Position numbers and translations under genes: made by a program. 29,426 bases of DNA, taken from positions 64,013 through 93,438 of the forward strand of contig PS015381.1 of assembly GCA_048213135.1 (NCBI GenBank), given 5' to 3'. Below, piece by piece: positions 10,680 through 19,947 of the stretch. The stretch is from Reclinomonas americana ATCC 50394 (taxonomy: Eukaryota > Jakobida > Jakobea > Jakobida). The first letter of the stretch is position 1. Every line of letters starts with the position of its first letter. Below the pieces are notes generated by a model, which was not told where the DNA came from, ran no database searches, and was given only the letters and a program-made list of their open reading frames with translations.

Positions 10680-12462
10680 TTATCGGTTCGAGGTGCCGAA
10701 ACGGCTGTGGAAATCCTCCGTAATGTCGCCGGCATACACGGCGTCCAGCTGCCGCGTTCTGCAATGCAAATGTGGATGAGAAGCAGGAGGAGGGGAAAAG
10801 AAGGAAGTGGAGGAGAGAAGAAGCACTCTGTGGCTTGCGGCGTGAAGAAAAAAGTACTCGGTAGCTTGCGGCGTGAAATAGAAGAAGCACTCTGTTGTGA
10901 CGCGGCATTGCTCTCCTCTTTCTCTTCCTCGTCACTGTTCTCCTTCTTCTGCGTTTTCTCTCATTCTCATTCATTGTGGTCCAAGCACTGCATGAAAAGG
11001 AGCACTCTGTAGCTTGTGTCATGAAAGAGAAGAAGCACTGCCCAGTCTACAATGTTCTCCTCTTTCTATTCCTCCTCACTGTTCTCCTTCTTCTGCGTTT
11101 TCTCATTTATTCTCCACCTCCTTCCTCTCTTCCTTCTTCTCCCTTCTCCCTCTCGCCTCCCTCTCCCCTCCCTCGCCCTCCCCCTCTCCCTCCCTTCTCC
11201 ACTGTCTCCCCTCCTTCTCCCTTTCCTGCACCACTCACCGCGACTTGTTCTCCGACGCCTGCGCAAGGTGAATGTCGCGCAAGCGGGCGGCCTCGGCGGC
11301 GCGCTGTCGCTGCACTTCGCGCTCCATGCGCAGAGCCGTCTTGCGCTGCGCCTCCATTTGCGCAGCCCAGGCGGCCTCCTGCGCCTTCTCGCGCTCGCGA
11401 CGCAGACGCAACTCCTCCATCTGCGACACCTGCGTTCTTGCAATCTCCTCCTTCTGATCCGGTCGCAGACCCTTGAAGTGGTCGGGGCGGAAGCTGTGTA
11501 CGAATGCAGATCACCCCACCGTCAGTTTCTGTGCACGTGAGACAGGCGGAGTGTCTGCGTATGACTGACCGGTTGGGATCAAACGCATGCAGCGTGGCCT
11601 CCAATGGCTCATTCAGCAAGTCACTGCTCAGGTGATTCTCCACCTCCTCGTAGTCGGCCGCCTGCTGCTGCTGCATCTCCTGACGCTCACGCTCCTGTCG
11701 CTCGTGTGCCATGGCGAGGTTGTGATCGCGTACTGCCGTGTGCAACTCGCGACGANNNNNNNNNNNNNNNNNNNNNNNNNNNNNNNNNNNNNNNNNNGAG
11801 GAGGAGGAGGAGGACGAGGAGGAGTTGGAGGAGGAGCAGATGAAGGAAGAGGAGGAGGAGGAGGAGGAGAGGAGAAGAACGAGGAGGAGAACGACGAGGA
11901 GAACGAGGAGGAGAACAAGAGGAGGAGGAGGAGGCGGAGGAGGAGCAGGTGAAAGAAGAGGAGGAGGAGGAGAGGAGGAAGAAGAAGAAGAGGAAGAAGA
12001 AGGAGAACAAGAGGAGAAGGAGAAGAAGAGGGTGCAATAGAGTCACAAAACAACATGCCTGCGCTCACGGGCGACCACAGTGGCCATGTGCTGCGCCAAC
12101 TGATCATGGTACAATCGCTGCTCGTCAATCATGGCGTCGCGAGCTCGCTCAGCCTCCTCTTGCGCCTTGCGCTCGGCCGCCTGCTGCTCCAACGATGCCG
12201 TGTCCACCTACTCCACACACTACATGAGTCACAAGCGTTATGACACGCACACTCTCTTCTCACACACACGCACCCCGAGCAATCGCGTGCGCGGATCAAG
12301 AATGCGCTCTTTGCGTGCATCATCCGCCTGCTGGCGACGCGAGCGAGCCAGTGACTCCTTCTCCTCCTGTGACAACTTGCCTGCTCACACACACTAGTCA
12401 CACACACGCACCCTCACACACACACAGCACACAAGCAAGCGCAAACCTTCTTGACGGAACAT
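10680..12462 (-). CDS. RIB43A-like protofilament-ribbon protein (RIBC family)
   Basis: RIB43A proteins are coiled-coil microtubule inner proteins of ciliary doublets. Exons: 12447-12462 (16 bases, MFRQE), 12274-12380 (KERILDPRTRLLG, matching the family's RIFN.R.R.IG), 12055-12207 (VDTASLEQQAAERKAQEEAE), then a CT-rich intron and a 42-N gap. After the gap come 11570-11755 (HNLAMAHERQERERQEMQQQ, then YEEVENHLSSDLLNE), 11239-11493 (FRPDHFKGLRPDQ, then MEELRLRREREKAQEAAW) and 10680-10758 (LDAVYAGDITEDFHSRFGTS, the typical C-terminus). Every join preserves phase. About 270 residues are visible against the usual ~380; roughly 100 residues from the middle are missing, more than the 42 N could encode. 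The 3' end of exon 12055-12207 is either CAT|GTTGTT or a GC donor three bases earlier. Confidence 0.9.
10770..11110. repeat. Tandem duplications in the last RIB43A intron
   Basis: A unit around 'agaagcactctgt.gcttg.g.c.tgaa' recurs at about 10820, 10852, 10885, 11000 and 11028. A longer unit, 'ctcctctttct.ttcctc.tcactg' plus 'ttctccttcttctgcgttt', occurs at about 10911-10963 and 11051-11104. They fill the 480-base intron between the last two exons. Confidence 0.7.
11756..12050. repeat. 42-N gap plus long GAG/GAA tract
   Basis: N run at 11756-11797, then about 240 bases of imperfect (GAG)n/(GAA)n on the plus strand, which is a polypyrimidine (CTC)n tract on the coding strand of RIB43A. The poly-Glu/Arg and poly-Leu/Ser open frames here are not genes. 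Missing RIB43A exons must lie within the unresolved part. Confidence 0.85.
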
Positions 12463-12505
12463 CGAAAAAAAAAAACAACGGGCGTTGGTGGACAGATGCG
12501 CCACG

Positions 12506-15152
12506 TCACGCACGTGCAAATTCGTTCATTGTCCTCCACGTGTTGCGCGCGCTTTTGTCGCTCTCTTCCGATCCGATGCGCGGCAACGGGAAACCCGCGT
12601 CGTCTGCGCTTCCTGATGAGCTGCTGATGCCGCCGCCTGATGACTTGCGCGACCCGGCCTCTGCCTCGCCCAAGCACGCAGAAGGCGGCGATGTGGCGCC
12701 TCCTCCAGCCTNNNNNNNNNNNNNNNNNNNNNNNNNNNNNNNNNNNNNNNNNNNNNNNNNNNNNNNNNNNNNNNNNNNNNNNNNNNNNNNNNNNNNNNNN
12801 NNNNNNNNNNNNNNNNNNNNNNNNNNNNNNNNNNNNNNNNNNNNNNNNNNNNNNNNNNNNNNNNNNNNNNNNNNNNNNNNNNNNNNNNNNNNNNNNNNNN
12901 NNNNNNNNNNNNNNNNNNNNNNNNNNNNNNNNNNNNNNNNNNNNNNNNNNNNNNNNNNNNNNNNNNNNNNNNNNNNNNNNNNNNNNNNNNNNNNNNNNNN
13001 NNNNNNNNNNNNNNNNNNNNNNNNNNNNNNNNNNNNNNNNNNNNNNNNNNNNNNNNNNNNNNNNNNNNNNNNNNNNNNNNNNNNNNNNNNNNNNNNNNNN
13101 NNNNNNNNNNNNNNNNNNNNNNNNNNNNNNNNNNNNNNNNNNNNNNNNNNNNNNNNNNNNNNNNNNNNNNNNNNNNNNNNNNNNNNNNNNNNNNNNCCAC
13201 CACCACCAGCGCCGGTGAGGGAGCGAGCCAGCGCAAAGCGGCTGCGAGCGCCGTTGGTGGGGCTGGCCGAGTGCGAGGAGCCAGTTGGCGATGGGTGGCG
13301 GGCACTCAGCGGCGAGTGCGGCGCTGGCGAGCGGACGGCCAGCTCCCCGTGCTTGGTTCGCGGACTCACCGGGAGCTCGCTGGCGACGCTCGATGCACGC
13401 GGCACGGTCATGAATCCGGCGTCGCCGCTACTGCCACTGCCACCACCACCTAGGGAGTGGGGAGGTGAGAGGAGATTGCAAAGCAGGCGGGGGCAGCTAT
13501 ACATATTCTAGTTACCTCCTCGGCTTCGGCGAATGGCGGCCGCCAAGGCTGGAGTAATCGGTCGCACCGGTGTTGTGATTTGGGTGGCGGCGGCCGGCTG
13601 TGCGCCGGGAGTGGCACGACGGAACATGCTGCGGAAGCCGCTAGCTGGGGACATGGGGGGCGCGGTGCCACTGATTGAGTGGTCACTGCCGCTCGACATG
13701 GACGCCGTGCCGCTGCTGTGGCGATGCGAGGATGGAGCGGAGGGGGTGGTGGTGGTGGCGGCGGCGGCGGCGGCAGATGCGCGGAGGCGGTCGTATGACG
13801 AGCGCAGGTCGTCGAGCTCACTGGTGGGAGAGGAGAGGATTAAGGAGAGAGGGATAGCGAGTGTGCCTGCTGGTTCTTGTTCTTTTTCTCTTTCTTCTCT
13901 TTCTCTTTCTTTTCTCACAGGTGAGGGACAGGTAAGCACGATTGCTGGTTCGTGTTCTTCTTCTCAGCGATTTTCGATGTTTTTTCCACTCCTCTGCGAT
14001 TCACTCCTGTTTGCTTATCGTCAAAAGGGACAGGTAACTGCAGGTTCTCTCCTGTTTTCATCTCTGCGACTTTGCTTCTCTCCTCTCTCGTCTCTTCTCT
14101 TCTCTTCGAGTGGACAGGCAAGTCCTGGCTGTTCATGCACTTGCCGGCTATCCGACTGTCGTTTCCACTCTGTGTTTCTGCCTCCTCTCCTCTCATGTGC
14201 AGCGTACTCTGGCTGCCGTACACATACCAGCACGACTCGGAGAATCTGTTTCTCTGCTCTTCGCCAAGTCGTGCACATGACGGCTTCGTTTTCGACTCAG
14301 TAACTCTCATTCTTCTTCCTATCTGCCCTTTCTATGAGAGTGAGTACCGAGGCTGCCGTCATACCGACACAGTCGCTGGACCTGTTGTCAACTCGGCGAC
14401 ATACACTATCACTTCTTCCCGTCTCTCCTCTCCATCTCTCTTCTCCTCGCTCTGCTCTGGCGCTGGTTCTTCTTGTTCGTCTCGACGTCCTCCCTTCTCT
14501 CTTCGCCATCCCCCTCCCTTCCCCTTCGTCATCTCTTCAGGCACATACCGGCGCAGTCGCTGGTTTTCCTTTTTCGACTCGGCCACTTCGTGCTGCAGGG
14601 CGACACACTGCGTGCGCTCACGCTCCGCCACGCGCGACAGCACTTGCAAGGAGAGACGGTCGTTGCCCATTTGGAACTGTGCTGTGAGTCAGTGCGCTGT
14701 GGACAAGTGCGGTCGACGAGGTGTGGAATGTACCCGCAAAACGGGAACAATGCGCTCCAGTGTCTCCAGTGGATCGCCAAAGAGCTCACGTAGGCTCTCC
14801 TGCGCCGCATCCTGGAGGAGAGGGAGAAGAAGAAGGGTGAGGATTGCACGAGCGTTCGAGAGAGGGAGAGAGGTTGCATAAAAAGACCGATGACAGAATG
14901 ACAGTGTCACAGTCGGTGCGACAGGCCGCACAGGAGCGAGTGAGCGATGCATCACGGCGCAGGCACTGATCGCACACAAAGTGGCCACAACTGGTCACTG
15001 CGGAGGAGGCGCTGGCAATATCGCGACCGCACGCGCCGCTGTGAGCGCAATTGAAGTCAGTGGTGGTGGAATACTGGTCGACGGAAAATACGGAGCAGTG
15101 TGTGTGGCGCGAACCACTTGGGCACAAAGGCAGCGACTTCGGCGAATTGCAT
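12506..15152 (-). CDS. RING-coiled-coil protein, Zip3/RNF212/HEI10 type
   Basis: This family comprises SUMO/ubiquitin E3 ligases that mark crossover sites in meiosis. Exons: 15126-15152 (MQFAEVAAF), 14888-15073, 14734-14811, 14549-14676, 13516-13820, 13197-13449, then a 485-N gap and a tail 12506-12711. The RING is in exon 2: C-A-H-S-G-A-C, then TSCGHFVCDQCLRRD, SCAACRTDC and DTVILSS, as in RNF212. A coiled coil follows (RIVPVLRFQMGNDRLSLQV, HEVAESKKENQRLRR, then ELDDLRSSYDRLRA across a 728-base intron). The tail is Ser/Pro/Gly-rich with a GFRSMFRRATPG segment. All joins keep phase and length suits the family. The part after the gap shares composition and strand, but its frame across the gap is assumed. 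The stop lies only 43 bases before the RIB43A start. The ligand set could also suit another small RING ligase, so the meiotic role is inference. Confidence 0.75.
12712..13196. other. Assembly gap (485 N) inside the RING-coiled-coil gene
   Basis: Unknown sequence in the Ser/Gly-rich tail. Minus-strand low-complexity coding flanks both sides. Confidence 0.8.
13870..14548. repeat. Diverged repeats, including exon-end copies, in an intron
   Basis: The 728-base intron 13821-14548 contains copies of the neighbouring exon's 3' end. Positions 14361-14400 match 14545-14585 (17 of 19 bases in the stretch beginning ATACCG, then a shared ACTCGGC). A weaker copy lies near 14221-14240. Another pair, 'tgctggttc.tgttctt.ttctc', occurs at about 13868-13895 and 13942-13967. 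Confidence 0.6.
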
Positions 15153-15719
15153 GGTGTGGGGGGAGGTGGTGAAGGTGGTGAGGATAGGGCGCCTTGGAGG
15201 AAGGAGATGGTGGTCGGAGGGCGAGTTGTCTGCGCTCCTGCGCGACCGGGAAGCGAAATAAAATTTGTGGATTTTGCAAATTTGCGAATGCGCCAGTGGA
15301 TCCATGTTATGGACGCAACTGAGGATAACGAAGACTTCTGAAATCAAGCATACGTTGACTAATTTGACGGCTTCTCATGCGCATGCGCTTTATAAGCGCT
15401 CGGCAAGCATAAATTAGAAACATGCCGGCATTGACGTCGCATAAAGTGGTCAATACAGATACGCTGCAGACTACAGCAGTTGCTACGTTGTAGCTGCCGC
15501 GCGCTGTGCAGATGGGCATGGACTGAAATGAGGTTGCGTCGATCCGTGAAAGGAGAGTAATATTATTTCCGTCAGCAACATCCCGCGGCCGCCGGTGCGT
15601 GCTCGACCTCCCTTGCTGGGAGGAAGAAGATGCTGGGAACCACAAGGCATCGGGCCAGAGGCCAATAATAGTGAGACAGTGTTTCAGAACCATATGTATG
15701 CATGTCACTACGCAGCGAG
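15153..15719. other. Region without a supported gene
   Basis: The 3' side of the nucleotidyltransferase gene and the 5' side of the RING gene. A minus-strand frame at 15307-15720 has a hydrophobic stretch (TAVVCSVSVLTTLCDV), but no splice logic links it to either gene. Confidence 0.35.
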
Positions 15720-17285
15720 TCACCTGGGGTGCTTGCAGAATATCGCTGTCCATGTAGCCTCTGTTGCACCGGCTGCGAGTAGTTGGTCCAGCACTTCCTG
15801 TAAATTTTCGGACGCCCTCCGGCACCACTCACGGCGGTGGACGCAAACAGAAGACTCGCGATCCTGGTCATTGTTAACCGCACTCTCGTCCATATACTCG
15901 AACACCGAACGGTCGACGATATCCGCATTGATCAAGTTCGACTTGACGAACTGAAATGCTTTCGGAAGCAGAACACACAGGTCTCTATCGTCAGCCGCCA
16001 CCATCTCCGGATCACAAGACCACTGCAATGTGTACACAAACATAAGTCCTGCAATAAATCCTCAAGATCTCCAAACAGACGCATTCACGTACAACGCACC
16101 ACTTTCAGCAAGCCTTCAACATGGTTGCTCTTCAGCAGTGCTCGCACTGATGAGGGAAATTGCACTTGAGGTCCTGGGCCATGGTATGCGACAGTTTCGA
16201 CACCTTGGTTGTTCAGGCTCCAAAGCTTGACAAGGCGCACCACCTGTACCCACCATGGCCAGCAGTACGGCTCCGAATTTTTGTCTGTCGGTACATGTGC
16301 TGCAAGTCCGGTTGCTGGTCGTCGGATGATATCGGGGATGCCAACGAACCGGTACGGGCGGTTGTCGACTTTCGAAAACCGATGCACCGCGCACATTGGT
16401 CTCGGTGCACGTGTGTTGATAAACAACCGTAACGTCGACATAACGCACTGGAAGTGGTATCTGCGCCGGCGCAACTGCCACATGACGTCGACCTGTCCAT
16501 GCATAAGGCCAAGACGTACGTATACGGAACCCATGGCCACAGCATGCGGAGTCTTGATGAGGTACTAGTGCACAGAATACGAGGCACCACCCGCACAAAA
16601 TTGACTCACCTCCTTGGCCCCGGGCATTAGCAATGCTGAAACGTAGGCGAGTGCTGCAACTCTGCGACACGATTTCAACATCGTCCACACCAAATCCGCG
16701 AAGATGCTGGTCTTGTACAATGGCATCCTTGTGGTCGACGAGGACGCTTCGCAAGTCACGACAGCGGCAGGCGTCGCGAATAACAACGGCAAAATCCAAA
16801 TCCGACCCGGGCAACACCTGCTCTGGGTTGAGATCGAGAGGCTGCTGCGCCGGTGCCTGCAGAGCTCCGAGCTGGTGAATGGTGTCGTGATGGTGAACGT
16901 CAGTGCCCAGCTCGGATGAACCAGTGGCCAACACTTGGACGATATCAACGGCTGCACCACCAGCGGTACGACGACCAGCGAAAATGTTTTGCAACACCGC
17001 CTTGAAGTGATCTTTAAACTGTGCCACCCGATCAGATTCTTCTGGTGTGAGTGAAATGTGCTCGAGCACATTGCGCAGTACTCGCGATTCACACTTGAGC
17101 TCGGCACAACAGTTGGCGCCGGTGGGTTCTGCGCACATGCCACACGTCGAGGATTGCAATGAAAACTCAGTGTCACACGCAGCGTCTGTCTGTGATCACT
17201 TCACGAAACTGAGCAGAGACCGTGCAACAGCGGAGATTGGGGCAGCAAGCGCCACAAACACCGCCGCAACGGCAAAGAGGACCAT
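15720..17285 (-). CDS. Nucleotidyltransferase of OAS/cGAS/CD-NTase type (putative)
   Basis: Proposed exons: 17229-17285, 16610-17189, 16388-16564, 16096-16314 and 15720-16048; all phases agree and give about 453 residues. The N-terminus is hydrophobic (MVLFAVAAVFVALAAPISA), like a signal anchor. Next are a Cys-rich stretch and a helix (VLEHISLTPEESDRVAQF). The catalytic strand and turn follow, LATGSSELGTD, then after about 28 residues PGSDLDFAVVIRD, which carries two of the metal-binding acidic residues. IPLPVRYVDVTVV supplies the likely third Asp. WWVQVVRLVKLWSLNNQ resembles the helix of the OAS/PAP substrate-binding domain. The GSxxxGT...SDxD pattern with GT rather than GL favours OAS, cGAS-like or CD-NTase enzymes over terminal uridylyltransferases, but a TUTase or mitochondrial poly(A) polymerase remains possible. 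Introns of 39-45 bases are short, and exons 1 and 3 are the least certain. Substrate and product are unknown. Confidence 0.55.
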
Positions 17286-17837
17286 GTCGCGCTCACGCAC
17301 ACAGCGAGTCGGGTTGGTTGTCCAACTCCGTTCGCTTGATTCTGGTCCGCTGTCGCAAATAAGTTGTCAACCCACCGACATGCACCTTCGTTCGCTGCAC
17401 ATCATTATTTCCGACGGCTTGCGTTCGGCTGAGTTGTGAGTTGCCCCTGCTGAGTCGGCTTCGAGGAACAGGTCGTATTTCTCTTACCTGCACCTCGGTG
17501 TTGGTGCTCCATTTATCAAGCGCGATTTTACAACATATTTCCACTAGTGAACGACCAGTCACCAATAAGACGGGGCATCTTTCATTTGCTTGTGTCCTCC
17601 TCTTGCGAAGAGGACATACACTGGCTAATAGATGACCATGGTGGGTCGTAGCACCAGTCATTTGCCTCTCCCGTCCCAGAATACTTATCAATTACTCACG
17701 CACAAGAATCGTTGGCTTCCGCCGATAGATTAAGGACGTGGAGATAGACGAGGTGCGCACGGGCACCGACAGATCCGGGAACAGGAGGAAACAAGGGTTA
17801 CTACACACGCATCCGTCGCCGTAGTAGACCGCAGTTG
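17286..17837. other. Unresolved stretch upstream of the nucleotidyltransferase
   Basis: Possibly the 5' region of the nucleotidyltransferase. A minus-strand frame near 17490-17580 ends LDKWSTNTEVQ at a good GTAAGA donor (about 17488), so it may hold an exon of that gene or another. No identity can be given. Confidence 0.3.
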
Positions 17838-18614
17838 NNNNNNNNNNNNNNNNNNNNNNNNNNNNNNNNNNNNNNNNNNNNNNNNNNNNNNNNNNNNNNN
17901 NNNNNNNNNNNNNNNNNNNNNNNNNNNNNNNNNNNNNNNNNNNNNNNNNNNNNNNNNNNNNNNNNNNNNNNNNNNNNNNNNNNNNNNNNNNNNNNNNNNN
18001 NNNNNNNNNNNNNNNNNNNNNNNNNNNNNNNNNNNNNNNNNNNNNNNNNNNNNNNNNNNNNNNNNNNNNNNNNNNNNNNNNNNNNNNNNNNNNNNNNNNN
18101 NNNNNNNNNNNNNNNNNNNNNNNNNNNNNNNNNNNNNNNNNNNNNNNNNNNNNNNNNNNNNNNNNNNNNNNNNNNNNNNNNNNNNNNNNNNNNNNNNNNN
18201 NNNNNNNNNNNNNNNNNNNNNNNNNNNNNNNNNNNNNNNNNNNNNNNNNNNNNNNNNNNNNNNNNNNNNNNNNNNNNNNNNNNNNNNNNNNNNNNNNNNN
18301 NNNNNNNNNNNNNNNNNNNNNNNNNNNNNNNNNNNNNNNNNNNNNNNNNNNNNNNNNNNNNNNNNNNNNNNNNNNNNNNNNNNNNNNNNNNNNNNNNNNN
18401 NNNNNNNNNNNNNNNNNNNNNNNNNNNNNNNNNNNNNNNNNNNNNNNNNNNNNNNNNNNNNNNNNNNNNNNNNNNNNNNNNNNNNNNNNNNNNNNNNNNN
18501 NNNNNNNNNNNNNNNNNNNNNNNNNNNNNNNNNNNNNNNNNNNNNNNNNNNNNNNNNNNNNNNNNNNNNNNNNNNNNNNNNNNNNNNNNNNNNNNNNNNN
18601 NNNNNNNNNNNNNN
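17838..18614. other. Assembly gap (777 N)
   Basis: Separates the nucleotidyltransferase contig from the contig with the SAVED-like gene. Unlike the other large gaps, no gene visibly spans it, so the relative order and orientation of the two contigs is not supported by coding sequence. Confidence 0.7.
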
Positions 18615-19686
18615 ATCCATGTCGTGGAGACGAGCTTCTGCGGTCGCATTTGCGGTTGGGGGTGGGCTGAACATGTTTGCGAATTCACACGACGTCGATC
18701 GCATCGGCGCCGGCTCCGGTGCACTTCCACTTGCCGATCAACGAGCCCGGAAGTCGTCGTGGGGATTGTTGTCGGCCTCTTCGGGTGCATTGTTTGCACT
18801 TGAACGTGGTTGGTTTGCTGTGAGGTCAACAATTCTGCTGCGTTGCTCCTCACGCTTGGGCATTGGTGTCGCAGCACATGAAGACACCTTGAATGGCATG
18901 TTCGGGAATGGACAGCATCGTCGATTTGATACGCCAGCGAGTGTGCCTCAAGCGACACCTGATCATATGCATGCAGCTCACCAAACGAAGCAGCATTTCC
19001 AAGGTACTGGCAACGGTCTGTGAATGTGCGCGCGTGCTTCGCCAAATTATGCGTGCACTCTCCTCAATCGCAATTGCACTCGCAGCTCCTCCTCAGTCGC
19101 ACATCGGGACCATGTCCAGCGCGGAAATGCTGGGTCGCGCACACTGGCATATTCAAGCATCTTTCTCATCTCACGGAAAGCAACGGCTCCATCACTATGA
19201 TGAAAGTACGTTCACGATAATCTGTAGATCGATGCGTGCAAACGATCAGTCATTAATTGATCAATATTCTGCTACATGCACAGGTCAAAGCTACGCCGCA
19301 AGTGCTGGAAGATTGGCTCAATCCCAAAACGACAAGATGACCGAAGGTCAGTAACCGCAGCGCGTTTGCACGTCTGCATGCTTTCGAATACTGACATTGA
19401 TCTGTCACATATGTACATGTCTGCCCCGATTCGATGATCTTCCGCACGTGTGCCTCTGGCAGCCAGTGCCCTGAAGCTCGATTTGCAGGTCGATGTGATG
19501 AAGCAGGTTCCAGCTGCCGCCCCCAAGGTCGCCCAAAAAGCAATTGATTTGGAGACACTGCACAAACAACTGGGAATCATTGACCCGTTGCCTCAAACTG
19601 TTTTGAATTCGGAATATGTGCGTCGTTACGCACACACCACTGGTGACGATTTGTCGCCGCCGTTTGGCGCGGCTGCGGGGGCCTAG
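18615..19686 (+). CDS. Unrecognised Gln/His/Ser-rich protein, 5' end in gap
   Basis: Four exons join with consistent phase-1 introns: 18615-19003, 19086-19205, 19284-19346 and 19463-19686. Donors are GTACTG, GTACGT and GTCAGT; each acceptor ends in CAG. The spliced frame has no stop until TAG at 19686. The product is rich in Gln, His, Ser and Ala in its middle (HAAHQTKQHFQAPPQSH, HGKQRLHHYDES), then has a more ordered C-terminal part (ALKLDLQVDVMKQ, KAIDLETLHKQLGIIDPLPQ, TGDDLSPPFGAAAGA). I recognise no domain. The opposite strand also has protein-like frames here, so strand is the main doubt; the three matching phases favour plus. Its place between the nucleotidyltransferase and the SAVED-like gene is suggestive only. 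Confidence 0.5.
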
Positions 19687-19947
19687 GACTGCATACGCAG
19701 CGAGAGCTCGAGAAGAGTGACCGATTCGTCTACTGATGTCGATCGCGCGCGATTGTGAGGTTGAGAGAGCATTTGAAACAATACTTTAAGTACACACCCT
19801 CTGGCCTTGTGATCGTGAAGAAATGGCCATCGTGTGCTCGCATAGGTGCTGCGGGAAGTAACGAGTGCCGTTAAAAGAGGGTGGCTCGCCTAAAATTCAT
19901 GATCAAAGGCCAGGACATCCGATTGACCATTCGCAGCTCAGTGAGCC

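Noticed and set aside
11628-12128. Poly-Glu/Arg and poly-Leu/Ser frames
   Set aside because: Produced by the GAG/CTC tract; real coding here is RIB43A on the minus strand.
12240-13511. 423-residue plus-strand frame across the 485-N gap
   Set aside because: Runs through N and is antisense to the RIB43A and RING-gene exons.
17189-17230. In-frame TGA between the hydrophobic leader and the nucleotidyltransferase, as recoding or a 15-base intron
   Set aside because: A 39-base intron (17190-17228) removes it with phase kept; no SECIS-like evidence or other in-frame TGA supports recoding.
18619-19580. Minus-strand frames opposite the orphan gene (for example LEMLLRLVSCMHMI)
   Set aside because: Protein-like, but only one intron phase matches; the plus strand gives three consistent joins. 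Not fully excluded.
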